The translations under genes were made by a program, and so were the position numbers. Positions 38,289-47,971 of a DNA stretch of 64,000 nucleotides are shown piece by piece (position 1 is the first letter of the stretch; every line of letters starts with the position of its first letter). The notes under the pieces were generated by a model. That model was not told the DNA's origin and did no database searches. It saw only the letters and a program-made list of their open reading frames with translations. Source of the stretch: a virus; IMG/VR virus record IMGVR_UViG_3300036945_001096, positions 1-64,000 of that record, one strand, 5' to 3'.

Positions 38289-39209
38289 TTATTGCTTAGG
38301 TGTTTTAATATGTGGTATACAATTAAGTTGTAGATTAGTACTTAATAATACCTCTTTATTTGCACGCTCAGGGTTTATATCAATACCACCCCTACGTGCA
38401 TACAAACATCTTACCGTAAGTTCATCAGGTGTTAGCTTATCATATATGCGTTTATAAATTGTCTCACATATCTCTTCATGAAAGTGGCACTCATCTCTAA
38501 ATGATATTATATACTTTAGTAAAGAGATAGGGTCAATAGTTTTATCTTTTTTTGTGATGGTTATATATACATCACCCCAGTCTGGTTGTGATGTTACTCT
38601 ACAATTACTCTTAAGTAGAGCACTATGATAGTGAACTGTATCGTTAACACTATCTACTACTTGTAGTAGTTCTGGTGTTTCCTTATAGATTTCAAAGGTT
38701 ACATCATTAACATTATACTCATCCTCTATTGTTGAGTATTTTTTGTGATTCCATTCGGTATATGCAGTGCTTTGTTGACGTAGTACTTCAGCATTCGAAT
38801 GTACGTAAACTTGTACATCTGTTTCGAGTAGTTTTGAGAGATCTTCTGAAGCAGTAATTGCTATTTTATCAAGAACTGCATCGCTATGAAACCCTAGTTT
38901 AGTCATATTAAAAGAATTAAAGTAAAGTTTAATAGACTTTGATTCTACGATATATTTGCTTGAAGCAGGGTAAACAATTTTAGCTACACCTGCAACAGGT
39001 AAACCACTATCTGTTAATGCACTAACTTCATATGCATTCCAAGTATCATAACCTACAAAGGGTAAGTTATCATCTTTAATATTAAGATGTACTCTATTAG
39101 ATGATCTTGGCTCTCTTACCAAGAGAGAAGCATCATATGTTGATTTGTATTGTGATACCTTACCAAGGTGCTTGCTTATGTTTTTATTGTCGAGTTTTTT
39201 AAGTGCCAT
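38289..39209 (-). CDS. queF: QueF-type preQ0 reductase
   Basis: 306 residues, the bimodular type II length. Catalytic Cys203 and Asp210 in 'LLKSNCRVTSQPDWGDV'; QueF substrate motif 'VESKSIKLYFNSFN' at about 88-101; 'SFRDECHFHEEICE' and 'ARRGGIDINPER' complete the T-fold signatures. QueF reduces preQ0 to preQ1 with NADPH. In phages it is known to adjust the 7-deazaguanine placed in DNA. It lies next to a P-loop kinase and a TGT/DpdA-like gene, supporting a DNA-modification role rather than tRNA queuosine. Confidence 0.93.
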   Translation of the reverse strand: MALKKLDNKNISKHLGKVSQYKSTYDASLLVREPRSSNRVHLNIKDDNLPFVGYDTWNAYEVSALTDSGLPVAGVAKIVYPASSKYIVESKSIKLYFNSFNMTKLGFHSDAVLDKIAITASEDLSKLLETDVQVYVHSNAEVLRQQSTAYTEWNHKKYSTIEDEYNVNDVTFEIYKETPELLQVVDSVNDTVHYHSALLKSNCRVTSQPDWGDVYITITKKDKTIDPISLLKYIISFRDECHFHEEICETIYKRIYDKLTPDELTVRCLYARRGGIDINPERANKEVLLSTNLQLNCIPHIKTPKQ

Positions 39210-39211
39210 GT

Positions 39212-39781
39212 TTATATTATATTTTGTGCTTTTAAGTTTTCAATAGCTATATCTATTTGTTTCAATCTTTCTTCTACAGTACCTGTTAACTTTACTATCT
39301 TAGTTCTAACTACACTATTAGATTGTAAGGCTTCGTTTATCAATGAAGCTATAGTTGTTCTAAACTTTTCATCTATACTTCTTACACCATCATCAACAAC
39401 AGGAAATTCAGGCTCAATATGAAATATTATATCATATTTATCTATAATAAGATCGAACATATACTTTGCATGCAAAAATACATCTGTATGAATCTTACCT
39501 GTCATATACTGATATGTTGTATATACAAGCCCATCAACTATACATCTATCTAAAATAACATTATTGTTCTTATGTTTTACTACATTTTCTAAATGCGAAT
39601 TTAGAACGAATAACTGCGTTATTGAATCACCTGATTCATTTATATTCAGTCCAAACTTCTCTTTTAGACTACGCGTTATTTCCGGTTCAAACATCCAGTC
39701 TTTATATCTTTCATCTTTTTGAAGAGCTGAAAGCAAAGTACTTTTACCTACTGATTGTGTACCTGTAAATGTTATTATCAT
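39212..39781 (-). CDS. NadR-like P-loop nucleotide/nucleoside kinase, copy 1
   Basis: 189 residues. Walker A 'GTQSVGKSTLL' at the N-terminus; 'NNVILDRCIVDGLVYTTYQY' is a DR(C/S)..D-type motif of dNK/NadR-like ATPases (AAA_28 group). Overlaps the downstream QueF operon spacing by 2 nt and the upstream gene by 4 nt. Possibly phosphorylates a nucleoside or base precursor for DNA modification; substrate unknown. A paralogue is at 62270. Confidence 0.65.
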   Translation of the reverse strand: MIITFTGTQSVGKSTLLSALQKDERYKDWMFEPEITRSLKEKFGLNINESGDSITQLFVLNSHLENVVKHKNNNVILDRCIVDGLVYTTYQYMTGKIHTDVFLHAKYMFDLIIDKYDIIFHIEPEFPVVDDGVRSIDEKFRTTIASLINEALQSNSVVRTKIVKLTGTVEERLKQIDIAIENLKAQNII

Positions 39782-40581
39782 CTTTTTAATATGTTTTTAA
39801 ATTGACGTGTATTATAATTAATAATTTCCAATTCATCAGTTGTTACTTCGTGGTCAATTAAGTCAGCAAGTTTAATCGAAGGTTTATCATTTAACCCTAA
39901 ATCTCCATTATATCTCATGCCTTTGATACCAGCTACAACAGGGTTTGATGTATCAATCGATCTAATATTATAGATGTTATTATTCACGTAATAGCTAAAC
40001 TCTTTTGCTAAAGAACAACCTAGTAAATGGTGTGGTTTATTCCAATCCCATACACCATCATTTATCAAAGATTTAATAAATCGCTTTCTACCATCACACC
40101 ATCTATCTAATTTTGATAAACCAATACCTGTACCGATATAGTAGCTAAAATCAAAACTTATAGCAATATAGTCAGCATTTTGCGACATATACTTATAACA
40201 GTCAACTAATTCATCATAACATTTACCTTGTACTGCACCTATTTTTAATCCAGGTAGATCTTTGTATGTAGACGTAAACTTATTGAACGATTCTATCGTA
40301 GCATAACCATCTTCTAAAACATCTGGTACTATATACCAATTAGGTTGTAGTGATTCTACATACTTAGCAAATTTAGAAGGTTCGAACGATGTACCTAATT
40401 CAAATATACTATTATCTAGTAGGATTTCACGATTGAGTGCTTTACTCCTTTTAAAAAACTCAGCATATTCAGGTTTCTGTTCTAAAAGATGTACTAGACA
40501 GTAATCATAATCGTTAAACTGAAGGGAGTCGGTCAGTATTGATATAGGTGATTCATGTGAAATTAAAATCTTATGATTCAT
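39778..40581 (-). CDS. TGT/DpdA-like TIM-barrel protein
   Basis: 267 residues. 'EILLDNSIFELG' (Asp56), 'WYIVPDVLEDG' (Asp87), 'KIGAVQGK' and 'YIAISFDF' fall in the order of the tRNA-guanine transglycosylase barrel, whose phage relatives (DpdA) exchange guanine for preQ0/preQ1 in DNA. The zinc cysteines of bacterial TGT are not evident, as reported for DpdA. The start at 40581 was chosen because the upstream extension is low-complexity. It overlaps the kinase gene. The DpdA assignment is inference backed by the queF neighbour. Confidence 0.6.
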   Translation of the reverse strand: MNHKILISHESPISILTDSLQFNDYDYCLVHLLEQKPEYAEFFKRSKALNREILLDNSIFELGTSFEPSKFAKYVESLQPNWYIVPDVLEDGYATIESFNKFTSTYKDLPGLKIGAVQGKCYDELVDCYKYMSQNADYIAISFDFSYYIGTGIGLSKLDRWCDGRKRFIKSLINDGVWDWNKPHHLLGCSLAKEFSYYVNNNIYNIRSIDTSNPVVAGIKGMRYNGDLGLNDKPSIKLADLIDHEVTTDELEIINYNTRQFKNILKR

Positions 40582-40634
40582 AGTTTCATTATATATGTAA
40601 ATTTGAAAAATCAATATTTTCTTTAAATATTGAT

Positions 40635-41717
40635 ATGTCATGTAAAAATAAGTTATCCAACTTACCAGGCTTATCTAACATAAACGAACAGTTTAAGAAA
40701 TTAACACCAAGTAGCTTAGAAGGCTTATCACCAAAATTAAAGGCAAAAAAAATTGCTGAAGGTTTTGGTGACATGGCTGGAGATCTTACAAGGCAGGTAG
40801 GAAACCAAATAGGTAATTTTGCAAATGATGCTACAGGTAAACTCTCTAATCTAGGTGGTTTAGTATCGGGATTAGGTACTGATTTAAAAGCAGGTATACC
40901 TGAAGATTTAAAGGGAATCAAAACAAGCATTGCAAATGGTATTATATCTGCAAAAAATGAGATATCCAAACAGTATCAAAATATGAAATCAGCTTTTGAT
41001 TGCGAAGATGAAACAACTGCAGAAGCGTTACAATCGACTCAAGAAACTACAGCTATAAAATCTTCAGTTATGTCTACTAGCGTTTCTAGTACTAAAAATT
41101 TAACAAACAGTGAAATTAAAAAAGTATCAGAAAATACTGAATATAAAGATAAGAAAACGCAAGAGATAACAAGCGATACTATAAGTAAAGGTACAACAAA
41201 AGCTTCTGATTCACAAAGTAATAAACAAATAGTAAATACACAAACAACATCTCTAAGCGCTTTGCAAACTGTATCAGCACCTCAAGACGAAAAATTTGAA
41301 AAAGATACAGATAATCTTTATAACGAAAGTACTCTGTTGCTTAAGGACATACAAGCAGGTTTGGTTTTCTTATTTACTAATGCTAAACCATATATTGATG
41401 ACGATAAGATTACTGCAGGTAATATCATAAAGAGAACGTATAGCACGTTAGTTGAAAACGTTAACGGTTTAGATAAATTATATACTCAGAATGAATTAGA
41501 TCTAGATAATACAAAATTTAATCTCGATGTAAACAATAAACAGTGTATGATAGTTAAATTTGCAGTTCAAAAAACTAACGGTACGATGTCATCAGAAACA
41601 TATATACAGAATATTAATAAAACACTACGAGAAAGACTTACTTTAATACAAGAAGGTGAAGCTAAAACACCTCCAAAAAAATTAGTAATTAAAACAATTA
41701 AAGGTTCATTGGTATGA
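40635..41717 (+). CDS. baseplate-associated structural protein (360 aa)
   Basis: Gly/Lys N-terminal part, a Ser/Thr-rich middle (about 125-220) and a globular C-terminal part (LLLKDIQAGLVFLF ... MIVKFAVQKTNGTMSSETYIQ). Its stop overlaps the start of the gp5-like gene by 4 nt, so it is probably a baseplate or spike partner. No homologue recognised. Confidence 0.55.
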   Translation: MSCKNKLSNLPGLSNINEQFKKLTPSSLEGLSPKLKAKKIAEGFGDMAGDLTRQVGNQIGNFANDATGKLSNLGGLVSGLGTDLKAGIPEDLKGIKTSIANGIISAKNEISKQYQNMKSAFDCEDETTAEALQSTQETTAIKSSVMSTSVSSTKNLTNSEIKKVSENTEYKDKKTQEITSDTISKGTTKASDSQSNKQIVNTQTTSLSALQTVSAPQDEKFEKDTDNLYNESTLLLKDIQAGLVFLFTNAKPYIDDDKITAGNIIKRTYSTLVENVNGLDKLYTQNELDLDNTKFNLDVNNKQCMIVKFAVQKTNGTMSSETYIQNINKTLRERLTLIQEGEAKTPPKKLVIKTIKGSLV

Positions 41718-43999
41718 AAAAATATTACGGCAATCATGTAGGTATAGTTATACAAAATAACGATCCAGACAAATCAGGTAAAGTTAAGGTATTCATACCT
41801 TATATTTCACCTACTGTGTACGAAAGATGGATACAACAGAAAACTAATAAATCATTTAAGTTTTTAGGTGATAATATACAATCTGTACTAACACAGATAT
41901 TAAAGCAACAAACAGAGACAGGTGGTGAATCTTCGACTAGTTCTACAATCATAAACGTTGCTGAAGAATTAAAACGTATATTACCTTGGGCAGAATGTGC
42001 ATGCCCATTAGTAGGTGAGAACACTAGTGGTAGGTATAATAATACAAGGCAAGTAGGTACTACTTCGGACTCTAATTTTGCAGATCAGCTATCGCCAGAT
42101 ATTGACTCAAAAGATATACCTGGGAAACCTGCTGCTTTCTACGAAGATCAAACATATAGACTTCAAGACGCGTTTGATTCTGCTTCAAATAATATTAATA
42201 GACCTAATCCTTTATCTTACGAGTATTTACCTTCATCATATTCTAATAAAGCAAAAGGCTCTTTCGCTATACCAAGTGTAGGTTCACATGTATGGGTATT
42301 TTTCAGAGATGGTAACCCTACAGCACCTATTTATTTTGCCACAACATACGGTAATATAGATTGGCAGGGAATTTTTAATTCTGAAAATGGTGGTATAGAT
42401 TACCCTGGTAGTTTCGAAAATAAGATACAAACCGAATATAATAATAATGTAGATACGTACAGAAATAAATTTGTTATAAATCAAAAAGGTGGTACTATAG
42501 AGGTTGTTAATACAGACTTAAATGAGAAGTTAAAGTTTACGCATTTTTCAGGGTCGTTTAAAGAATTTAATAATCAATCTAATATAGAGCTCGCTACAAA
42601 GAATAGCCAAAAGCTAGTACTAAATGATCAGTATGAAACGGTAAGAGGTTTTAATAATGTATATACCGGTAAGAGCTTAGATGAAATAGTAATGCGTGAT
42701 AAGTATAAAAAAGTCGGGTTATTAAATAGTGAACTATTTGATCAGTGGAAACTAACTTATGCTATAATACATGAAAATAAGCAACTATTTGAAATTAAGC
42801 GTACGGATAATAATAACGTTTTAGATGCAGACGGTAATATAAGACTAAAACGTAATAGTTTACTGCAAACAAGATCAGGTGCTTTTGCTGCACATCCAGT
42901 AACAGATGGATCAGTAACGTATGATACTATTACAGGTAGTCAATCATTTGACACATATAACACAACAACAAATGCATCATCTGACGGTGCTTATAATATT
43001 AATAATAATTTAGGTTCTACTGTTGATAGATCATTACCACCTACTTCAAGATATCTTGCTGAATCTAACACTGAATGGGGACCTGGTGGTGTAGGTAAGA
43101 GCACATCTTCACAAGGTGGTAATTGGGATGTAGAAGATCAAAAAGATATTTTAAACCAGTTAATAGAACTTAATATACAACAGCTAACAGAAATAGAAAA
43201 ACAACTTGGTGTTGGTGGTAGTGAGATATCGCAAATTGCCAAGCATAAAATTGAAACTATAGGTTTAACGTTTAATGATTTCGGTAGTATACGATACGAT
43301 GGTATCGGTAAAATGTTAAGCAATGAAGTACTTGTTGATGATTTTGGTGTATATGTAAACAAAAAAGAGAGTCCATTAGTAGAGTTGGTACACGTGCAAG
43401 ACTTACCAGGTGGTAATTATACGATAACAGCATGTAATAGAATGAACGTTTTAGTAGGTGCTGGCGGCATCAATATTAAATCTCTTGGACAAACTAACAT
43501 AACAGGCACTGTTACTAATATAGTAGGCGAGCAAGTAAATATTGCATCATCTAATGAAATTAATATAGATGCAAAAACAATTAACATATCTGCTGAAATC
43601 CTAAGATTAAGAAATAAAAATCAAAGACAAGTACTAATAAACGAAAGTCTCGGTGTTAATAATAATGTTATTATTGGTGGAGGTCTACACGTAGAAGGTG
43701 AAACTTACATACAGCATATAACAGCACCTAAGGAATATCAGGTGACTGAACAAGTTACACTATTTGGTAAATTTGTTACAGGTACAGTAGTAAATGTTAA
43801 AATAAACGGAAGTCCTGCAACATTGGAATATACCAGTACGGGTACTAATATAATTGAATGTTATCCGCATTCTCATGCATTTGCAAACTTACCTCTCACA
43901 TTACTCGCAACTAATGATGCTGTAAGAGTTGCTGCTAAAGAATTAAACGATGGGTCACAACGATCAGTATCTGAAGGTATACACAACGAACGTAAGTGA
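41714..43999 (+). CDS. 5: baseplate central spike, gp5-like
   Basis: 761 residues. The start 'YGNHVGIVIQNNDPDKSGKVKVFIPYIS' is the gp5/VgrG OB-fold; 'SVGSHVWVFFRDGNPTAPIYFATTYG' is the matching Gp5/phage-spike motif near residue 190. The C-terminal third (VLVGAGGINIKSLGQTNITG ... ) has octad-like GINI/VNI/INI repeats of a triple beta-helix. The T4 lysozyme domain is not seen between them, so wall digestion may rely on other proteins. Confidence 0.8.
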   Translation: MKKYYGNHVGIVIQNNDPDKSGKVKVFIPYISPTVYERWIQQKTNKSFKFLGDNIQSVLTQILKQQTETGGESSTSSTIINVAEELKRILPWAECACPLVGENTSGRYNNTRQVGTTSDSNFADQLSPDIDSKDIPGKPAAFYEDQTYRLQDAFDSASNNINRPNPLSYEYLPSSYSNKAKGSFAIPSVGSHVWVFFRDGNPTAPIYFATTYGNIDWQGIFNSENGGIDYPGSFENKIQTEYNNNVDTYRNKFVINQKGGTIEVVNTDLNEKLKFTHFSGSFKEFNNQSNIELATKNSQKLVLNDQYETVRGFNNVYTGKSLDEIVMRDKYKKVGLLNSELFDQWKLTYAIIHENKQLFEIKRTDNNNVLDADGNIRLKRNSLLQTRSGAFAAHPVTDGSVTYDTITGSQSFDTYNTTTNASSDGAYNINNNLGSTVDRSLPPTSRYLAESNTEWGPGGVGKSTSSQGGNWDVEDQKDILNQLIELNIQQLTEIEKQLGVGGSEISQIAKHKIETIGLTFNDFGSIRYDGIGKMLSNEVLVDDFGVYVNKKESPLVELVHVQDLPGGNYTITACNRMNVLVGAGGINIKSLGQTNITGTVTNIVGEQVNIASSNEINIDAKTINISAEILRLRNKNQRQVLINESLGVNNNVIIGGGLHVEGETYIQHITAPKEYQVTEQVTLFGKFVTGTVVNVKINGSPATLEYTSTGTNIIECYPHSHAFANLPLTLLATNDAVRVAAKELNDGSQRSVSEGIHNERK

Positions 44000-44003
44000 A
44001 ACT

Positions 44004-44011
44004 AATAAATA
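44004..44011 (+). promoter_or_regulatory. T4-type late promoter AATAAATA
   Basis: 6 nt before ATG 44018. Confidence 0.65.
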
Positions 44012-44017
44012 GATTAT

Positions 44018-44377
44018 ATGCCGTCATCAAGTAACTCTACATTATCAGAGTTGTTTACTACAATCAATATAGTTAAAGTTGTAGGTACTTTTTTTATAGC
44101 AACATGTGTTGTTTGGTTAAACAGTAACTACGTTAAACAAAACGAGTTTAAAGAGTTAACAAATAGAATAGTCGTGGTAGAATCTAAGACTAATAATCTT
44201 GAGAGACAGATGGGAGACATAGTACCGGTACTAAAAAATATTGAAAAGAGATTGAGCAATATCATTACCGAAGATGGTAAGATAATTTATGATAATAAAA
44301 TCATAAATATGGAAAGAGATATAGGTTTGATACAAAAAGATATAGAATATATCAAAGATAATATTTCTAAAAAATAA
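44018..44377 (+). CDS. membrane-anchored coiled-coil protein (119 aa)
   Basis: One TM segment (about residues 18-37, VVGTFFIATCVVWLN), then a long coiled coil (ELTNRIVVVESKTNNLERQM ...). This topology fits an i-spanin or a signal-anchored lysis accessory, but no partner gene is seen. A bidirectional terminator follows. Confidence 0.5.
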   Translation: MPSSSNSTLSELFTTINIVKVVGTFFIATCVVWLNSNYVKQNEFKELTNRIVVVESKTNNLERQMGDIVPVLKNIEKRLSNIITEDGKIIYDNKIINMERDIGLIQKDIEYIKDNISKK

Positions 44378-44378
44378 T

Positions 44379-44413
44379 AAAAAAAGATATCATTTAAATG
44401 ATATCTTTTTTTT
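44379..44413. terminator. bidirectional terminator
   Basis: AAAAAAAGATATCATTT/AAATGATATCTTTTTTT, perfectly palindromic, between convergent genes. Confidence 0.9.
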
Positions 44414-44420
44414 ATTATTG

Positions 44421-46067
44421 TTATGATTGGCAGGACTGACAATTTAATATGTTTCTCGCCAGCTCCTGAGCTGGGTTAGCACTTCTTTGATAATAAAGCG
44501 CTTTAATACCTTCTCTCCACGCAAAGATCGTTAGTTCACTTACATCTTTAGGTTTGGTATCGGGTGGTATCATTATATTAAGGGATTGACCTTGGTCGAT
44601 GTACTTTTGGCGTGTAGCAGCTTGTATTATAATTTCTTTTTGAGATATCTCTCCAAATGTTTTAAATACATTCTTTTCATCTTCCGTAAAGAAATCTAAA
44701 TGCTGTACAGAACCACCTTTTACGAGAATAGATCTCCAAATATCCTCTTTGTTTTTATCTTTAGATTCTAATAGCTTTACTAATTGTGGATTCCTAAACG
44801 TAAATTTACCTTTTGCTAAGTCTTTTACAAAGTAATTTGAATTTAATGGTTCTATAGAAGGTGATACTTGACCTAAAATAAAAGAACTCGACGTTGTAGG
44901 TGCGATAGCAAGTGTAGTAGTATTTCTACGTCCATAACCTTTAAGTAGTTCTGGTTCTCCAAATAAATCAGCCAATTTCTGCGATGCATTATCTGCTTTA
45001 GTTCTTATATTTTTCCAGATTTGTGCATTTAATGATTTCGCTTGAACAGACTCAAATGCAATCATTTTAGATTGCAAATATGTATGCCAACCTAATACAC
45101 CTATACCTAGTGCACGTTGATTGATAGCAAATTTACGTGCGTGAGATAAAAATAGGTCACCTTCTGTTTTATTAATAAAATCAGTCATTACGGCATCCAG
45201 AAAGAATGTAAGCACTTCTACAGCATCTGTATCTTTCCACTCATCCCATTTTTCAAGATTAAGAGATGATAGGTCACATACAAATGATTCATCAATACCA
45301 TTTGCAAGCATAATTTCAGAGCATAAGTTAGAATGAGTTATTTTTAACCCTTTATCTTTATAAACCTTAGGAGCTTGATCATTTGCATTATCTGTAAAGA
45401 ATATGTACGGGTAACCTGATTCGAATCTCTTCTTAATTACCTTACCCCAACGTTGACGTTTCTCGGTGTTGCCAGCAATCATATCCTCCATCCACTCATT
45501 TGTGATACAAACACCTATTGATAGATCCTGAATAGAATCACCGTCAGATCTTATATTTATAAACTCATCAAAGTCTCCATGATCAATTGGTAGATATGCA
45601 GCAAATGATCCTCTGCGCACGTTACCTTGTGAGATGTAGTTTGTAATAGCGTTGAAGACAGTCAACTGATGATGTACACCAGTTGATTCACCTCCAGAAG
45701 AGATCTTAGAACCTCTTGATCTAACTTTACCGAAATAACCGGAAGTACCTCCACCAGATTTAGACATTGATCCAACCTCACCTATTTTAAATAGAATATC
45801 ATTGATGTCATCGTTTATGTACGAACCAAAACATGATATAGGTAGGCCACGTTTTCTGCCAAAATTACTCCAAATAGGGCTTGATAAGCTATAAAAACCT
45901 TTCTTTAAATAGTCTTCAAATTTATTCGCAAATCCTTGTATTTGTAATATACCTTCTGCAAAAACCGCAATATCTCTAATACGATTCTCTGCAGTCTCTC
46001 CAGGTAATAAATATCCCCGCTGCAAGTACGTTCTAGAGTCCTCGTTTAACCAATATATTGTTTCCAT
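44421..46067 (-). CDS. nrdA: class I ribonucleotide reductase alpha subunit
   Basis: 548 residues, the short form without an ATP cone. Active-site features: 'GLPISCFGS' and 'FVCDLSSLNLE' (redox cysteines), 'SNLCSEIML' (thiyl Cys with Asn and Glu), 'LYYQRS' (radical-transfer tyrosines) and C-terminal 'CQSCQS' reductant cysteines. Makes deoxynucleotides for phage DNA. nrdB lies 3 nt upstream in the same operon. Lack of the ATP cone suggests release from dATP feedback. Confidence 0.95.
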   Translation of the reverse strand: METIYWLNEDSRTYLQRGYLLPGETAENRIRDIAVFAEGILQIQGFANKFEDYLKKGFYSLSSPIWSNFGRKRGLPISCFGSYINDDINDILFKIGEVGSMSKSGGGTSGYFGKVRSRGSKISSGGESTGVHHQLTVFNAITNYISQGNVRRGSFAAYLPIDHGDFDEFINIRSDGDSIQDLSIGVCITNEWMEDMIAGNTEKRQRWGKVIKKRFESGYPYIFFTDNANDQAPKVYKDKGLKITHSNLCSEIMLANGIDESFVCDLSSLNLEKWDEWKDTDAVEVLTFFLDAVMTDFINKTEGDLFLSHARKFAINQRALGIGVLGWHTYLQSKMIAFESVQAKSLNAQIWKNIRTKADNASQKLADLFGEPELLKGYGRRNTTTLAIAPTTSSSFILGQVSPSIEPLNSNYFVKDLAKGKFTFRNPQLVKLLESKDKNKEDIWRSILVKGGSVQHLDFFTEDEKNVFKTFGEISQKEIIIQAATRQKYIDQGQSLNIMIPPDTKPKDVSELTIFAWREGIKALYYQRSANPAQELARNILNCQSCQS

Positions 46068-46070
46068 AAA

Positions 46071-47042
46071 TTAAAATAAATCAGATTCAGAGAATGAATG
46101 CCCTTTTTTGCTGTATTCGACAGGTCGAGTATGAAAAAAGTCGGTCATATTATTACCAAGTAACTCTTCATCAAACCAGGTTGTTTTGCTTAGTAGATCT
46201 TGATCTATATCAAATATACTCTTAAAACCTATGTTTAATAATGATTGATTCATTCTGTTTTTAATAAACTCTTTAAGAATATCTGGTGATACATTTTCTT
46301 CACGTAGATCACCTACCATCCAATCGATTATGATTGATTCAGCCTTAATAGATTCGCGTGCTTCACTTAGTATTCTTTCTTCGAGTTCATTATCAAAAAG
46401 TTCCGGGTATTCTTCTCTCAATGTGTTAATTATTTTAATACCTACTAGTGCGTGTATATTTTCTTCGTTACGTGTATATTTGACTTGTTGATCAGTATCT
46501 TTTAAGAGATTTTTAAATCTTGCAAACCAGTTGACTATATAAAACTGAGAAAATAATGAAACGTTTTCAACATATAATGTGAATAGAATTATAGCGTATA
46601 AGTATTGTTTTTTAGAGTCTTTGTAAAATCTATGATTGTGCTTTTTTAGGTACTTAACTCTACCTTGAATCCAGTCTAGCTTGAGATTTTCTTGGAAAAT
46701 ATCTTCTAGTCCCAAAAGTGTTAAAAGTTTTTCATAAGCGTTATTATGAATAACTTCGGTGTTAGCCATAACAAACCCAAGATCTTTAATCGATGGGTGT
46801 GGTAGATTCTTACCAAGCTCTCCCCAGAATGTTTTTACTTCTACCTCTATTTGCCCTATAGCGGATAGAACTTTGATTATCATATCTTGTTCTTGTTTAG
46901 TTAAATTTACTTTAAATTGCTGTACATCAGATTTAAATGAGAATTCATCTTCTGTCCAAAAACCGTTATGCATTGCTTTGATAAATTCCTTTGTCCAAGG
47001 GTACAAGTTAGGTTTGCGTGATATTTGCTCTTCGAATAACAT
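46071..47042 (-). CDS. nrdB: class I ribonucleotide reductase beta subunit
   Basis: 323 residues. Di-iron ligands in 'IGQIEVEVKTFW', 'NTEVIHNNAYEKL' (Glu-x2-His with the radical Tyr four residues later), 'YVENVSLF' and 'NEENIHALVG'. Provides the tyrosyl radical for NrdA. A GATAAATA octamer lies 12 nt upstream (47055-47062, minus). Confidence 0.94.
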   Translation of the reverse strand: MLFEEQISRKPNLYPWTKEFIKAMHNGFWTEDEFSFKSDVQQFKVNLTKQEQDMIIKVLSAIGQIEVEVKTFWGELGKNLPHPSIKDLGFVMANTEVIHNNAYEKLLTLLGLEDIFQENLKLDWIQGRVKYLKKHNHRFYKDSKKQYLYAIILFTLYVENVSLFSQFYIVNWFARFKNLLKDTDQQVKYTRNEENIHALVGIKIINTLREEYPELFDNELEERILSEARESIKAESIIIDWMVGDLREENVSPDILKEFIKNRMNQSLLNIGFKSIFDIDQDLLSKTTWFDEELLGNNMTDFFHTRPVEYSKKGHSFSESDLF

Positions 47043-47067
47043 AAATTAGATTATTATTTATCTGCTA

Positions 47068-47589
47068 TTATATGTTAAGAATTAATAATTTCAATGATGC
47101 AAAAGATTGGAAATCAAAATGTTTTTCATCTAATGATAGTAGGTGTTGAAATACTTTTTTATCTTCGTTAAATGTATCATCGCAAACTGATTTTAAATTT
47201 GTGAAATCAATTGGGTATATCATATCGCTGTATAATGAATATGTATTATCACATGAAAAATTATACTGAGAAAGTATGTTTCTGTATGTTATAAGCGGCA
47301 TTTCTTTTACTTTTTCTTGTGATCGCACTGTCTTCATTAAGTTTACAATAGCACTATTAGGTGTTAATAATACACCATACAATGGTATACACTCTGTTAT
47401 TTGATTATCTTTTCTTTTTACATGTAAAAACTTTACCGGCTTAAAATTTTCAGCTATTTTTAGCCTTTTGTTATCATATTCATTACGAATAATAAATCCT
47501 AAAAAGAGCGCGTACTTAGTTTCTGCTGGTGTTAAAATTTTAAATTCCTCCACATTAACAGGTGTATCTACTAAAGATATAGGTATCAT
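47068..47589 (-). CDS. hypothetical protein (173 aa)
   Basis: Soluble alpha/beta protein in the nrd operon, overlapping the gene upstream by 4 nt. Contains 'RNILSQYNFSCDNTYSLYSDMIYPIDF'. No family recognised. Confidence 0.6.
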   Translation of the reverse strand: MIPISLVDTPVNVEEFKILTPAETKYALFLGFIIRNEYDNKRLKIAENFKPVKFLHVKRKDNQITECIPLYGVLLTPNSAIVNLMKTVRSQEKVKEMPLITYRNILSQYNFSCDNTYSLYSDMIYPIDFTNLKSVCDDTFNEDKKVFQHLLSLDEKHFDFQSFASLKLLILNI

Positions 47590-47948
47590 TTTTGAATTAT
47601 ATACTTGTTGATAAATTCTTCAACATCTTTATCTGACTTATTGTATGTAAATTCTGTTATTGTTGTAGATGCTGAGTTCTCAGTATTAATACTGCTATTA
47701 AAATTCATTTCTAAAAAGACCAGAGTTTCATTATCAGGTAGTGGTATCTTATCATCCACAGATAATACTTTTCTAATATCTTTAATCTTATATCTCTTTT
47801 TAAGAAAGCTTTTTACTTCTTTACAAATATATCGTTTTTCTAAGTTTTCTTCAGAACCATACTCTTCAATTTTCTTTGCAAGGAATTCACCTGAGTAAAC
47901 AGTAGTACTTCCTGTAACTACGCAGGTTAAAGTTTTAGTTTTAGTCAT
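47586..47948 (-). CDS. hypothetical protein (120 aa) of a T4-like conserved type
   Basis: The N-terminal 'TLTCVVTGSTTVYSGEFLAKKIEEYGSEENL' then 'RYICKEVKSFLKK' is a pattern I recall from conserved small proteins of T4-like phages, function unknown. Divergent with the late gene at 47972. Confidence 0.6.
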   Translation of the reverse strand: MTKTKTLTCVVTGSTTVYSGEFLAKKIEEYGSEENLEKRYICKEVKSFLKKRYKIKDIRKVLSVDDKIPLPDNETLVFLEMNFNSSINTENSASTTITEFTYNKSDKDVEEFINKYIIQK

Positions 47949-47958
47949 TCTGTTATTA

Positions 47959-47966
47959 TATAAATA
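47959..47966 (+). promoter_or_regulatory. T4-type late promoter TATAAATA
   Basis: Perfect octamer, 5 nt before ATG 47972. Confidence 0.75.
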
Positions 47967-47971
47967 ATAAT

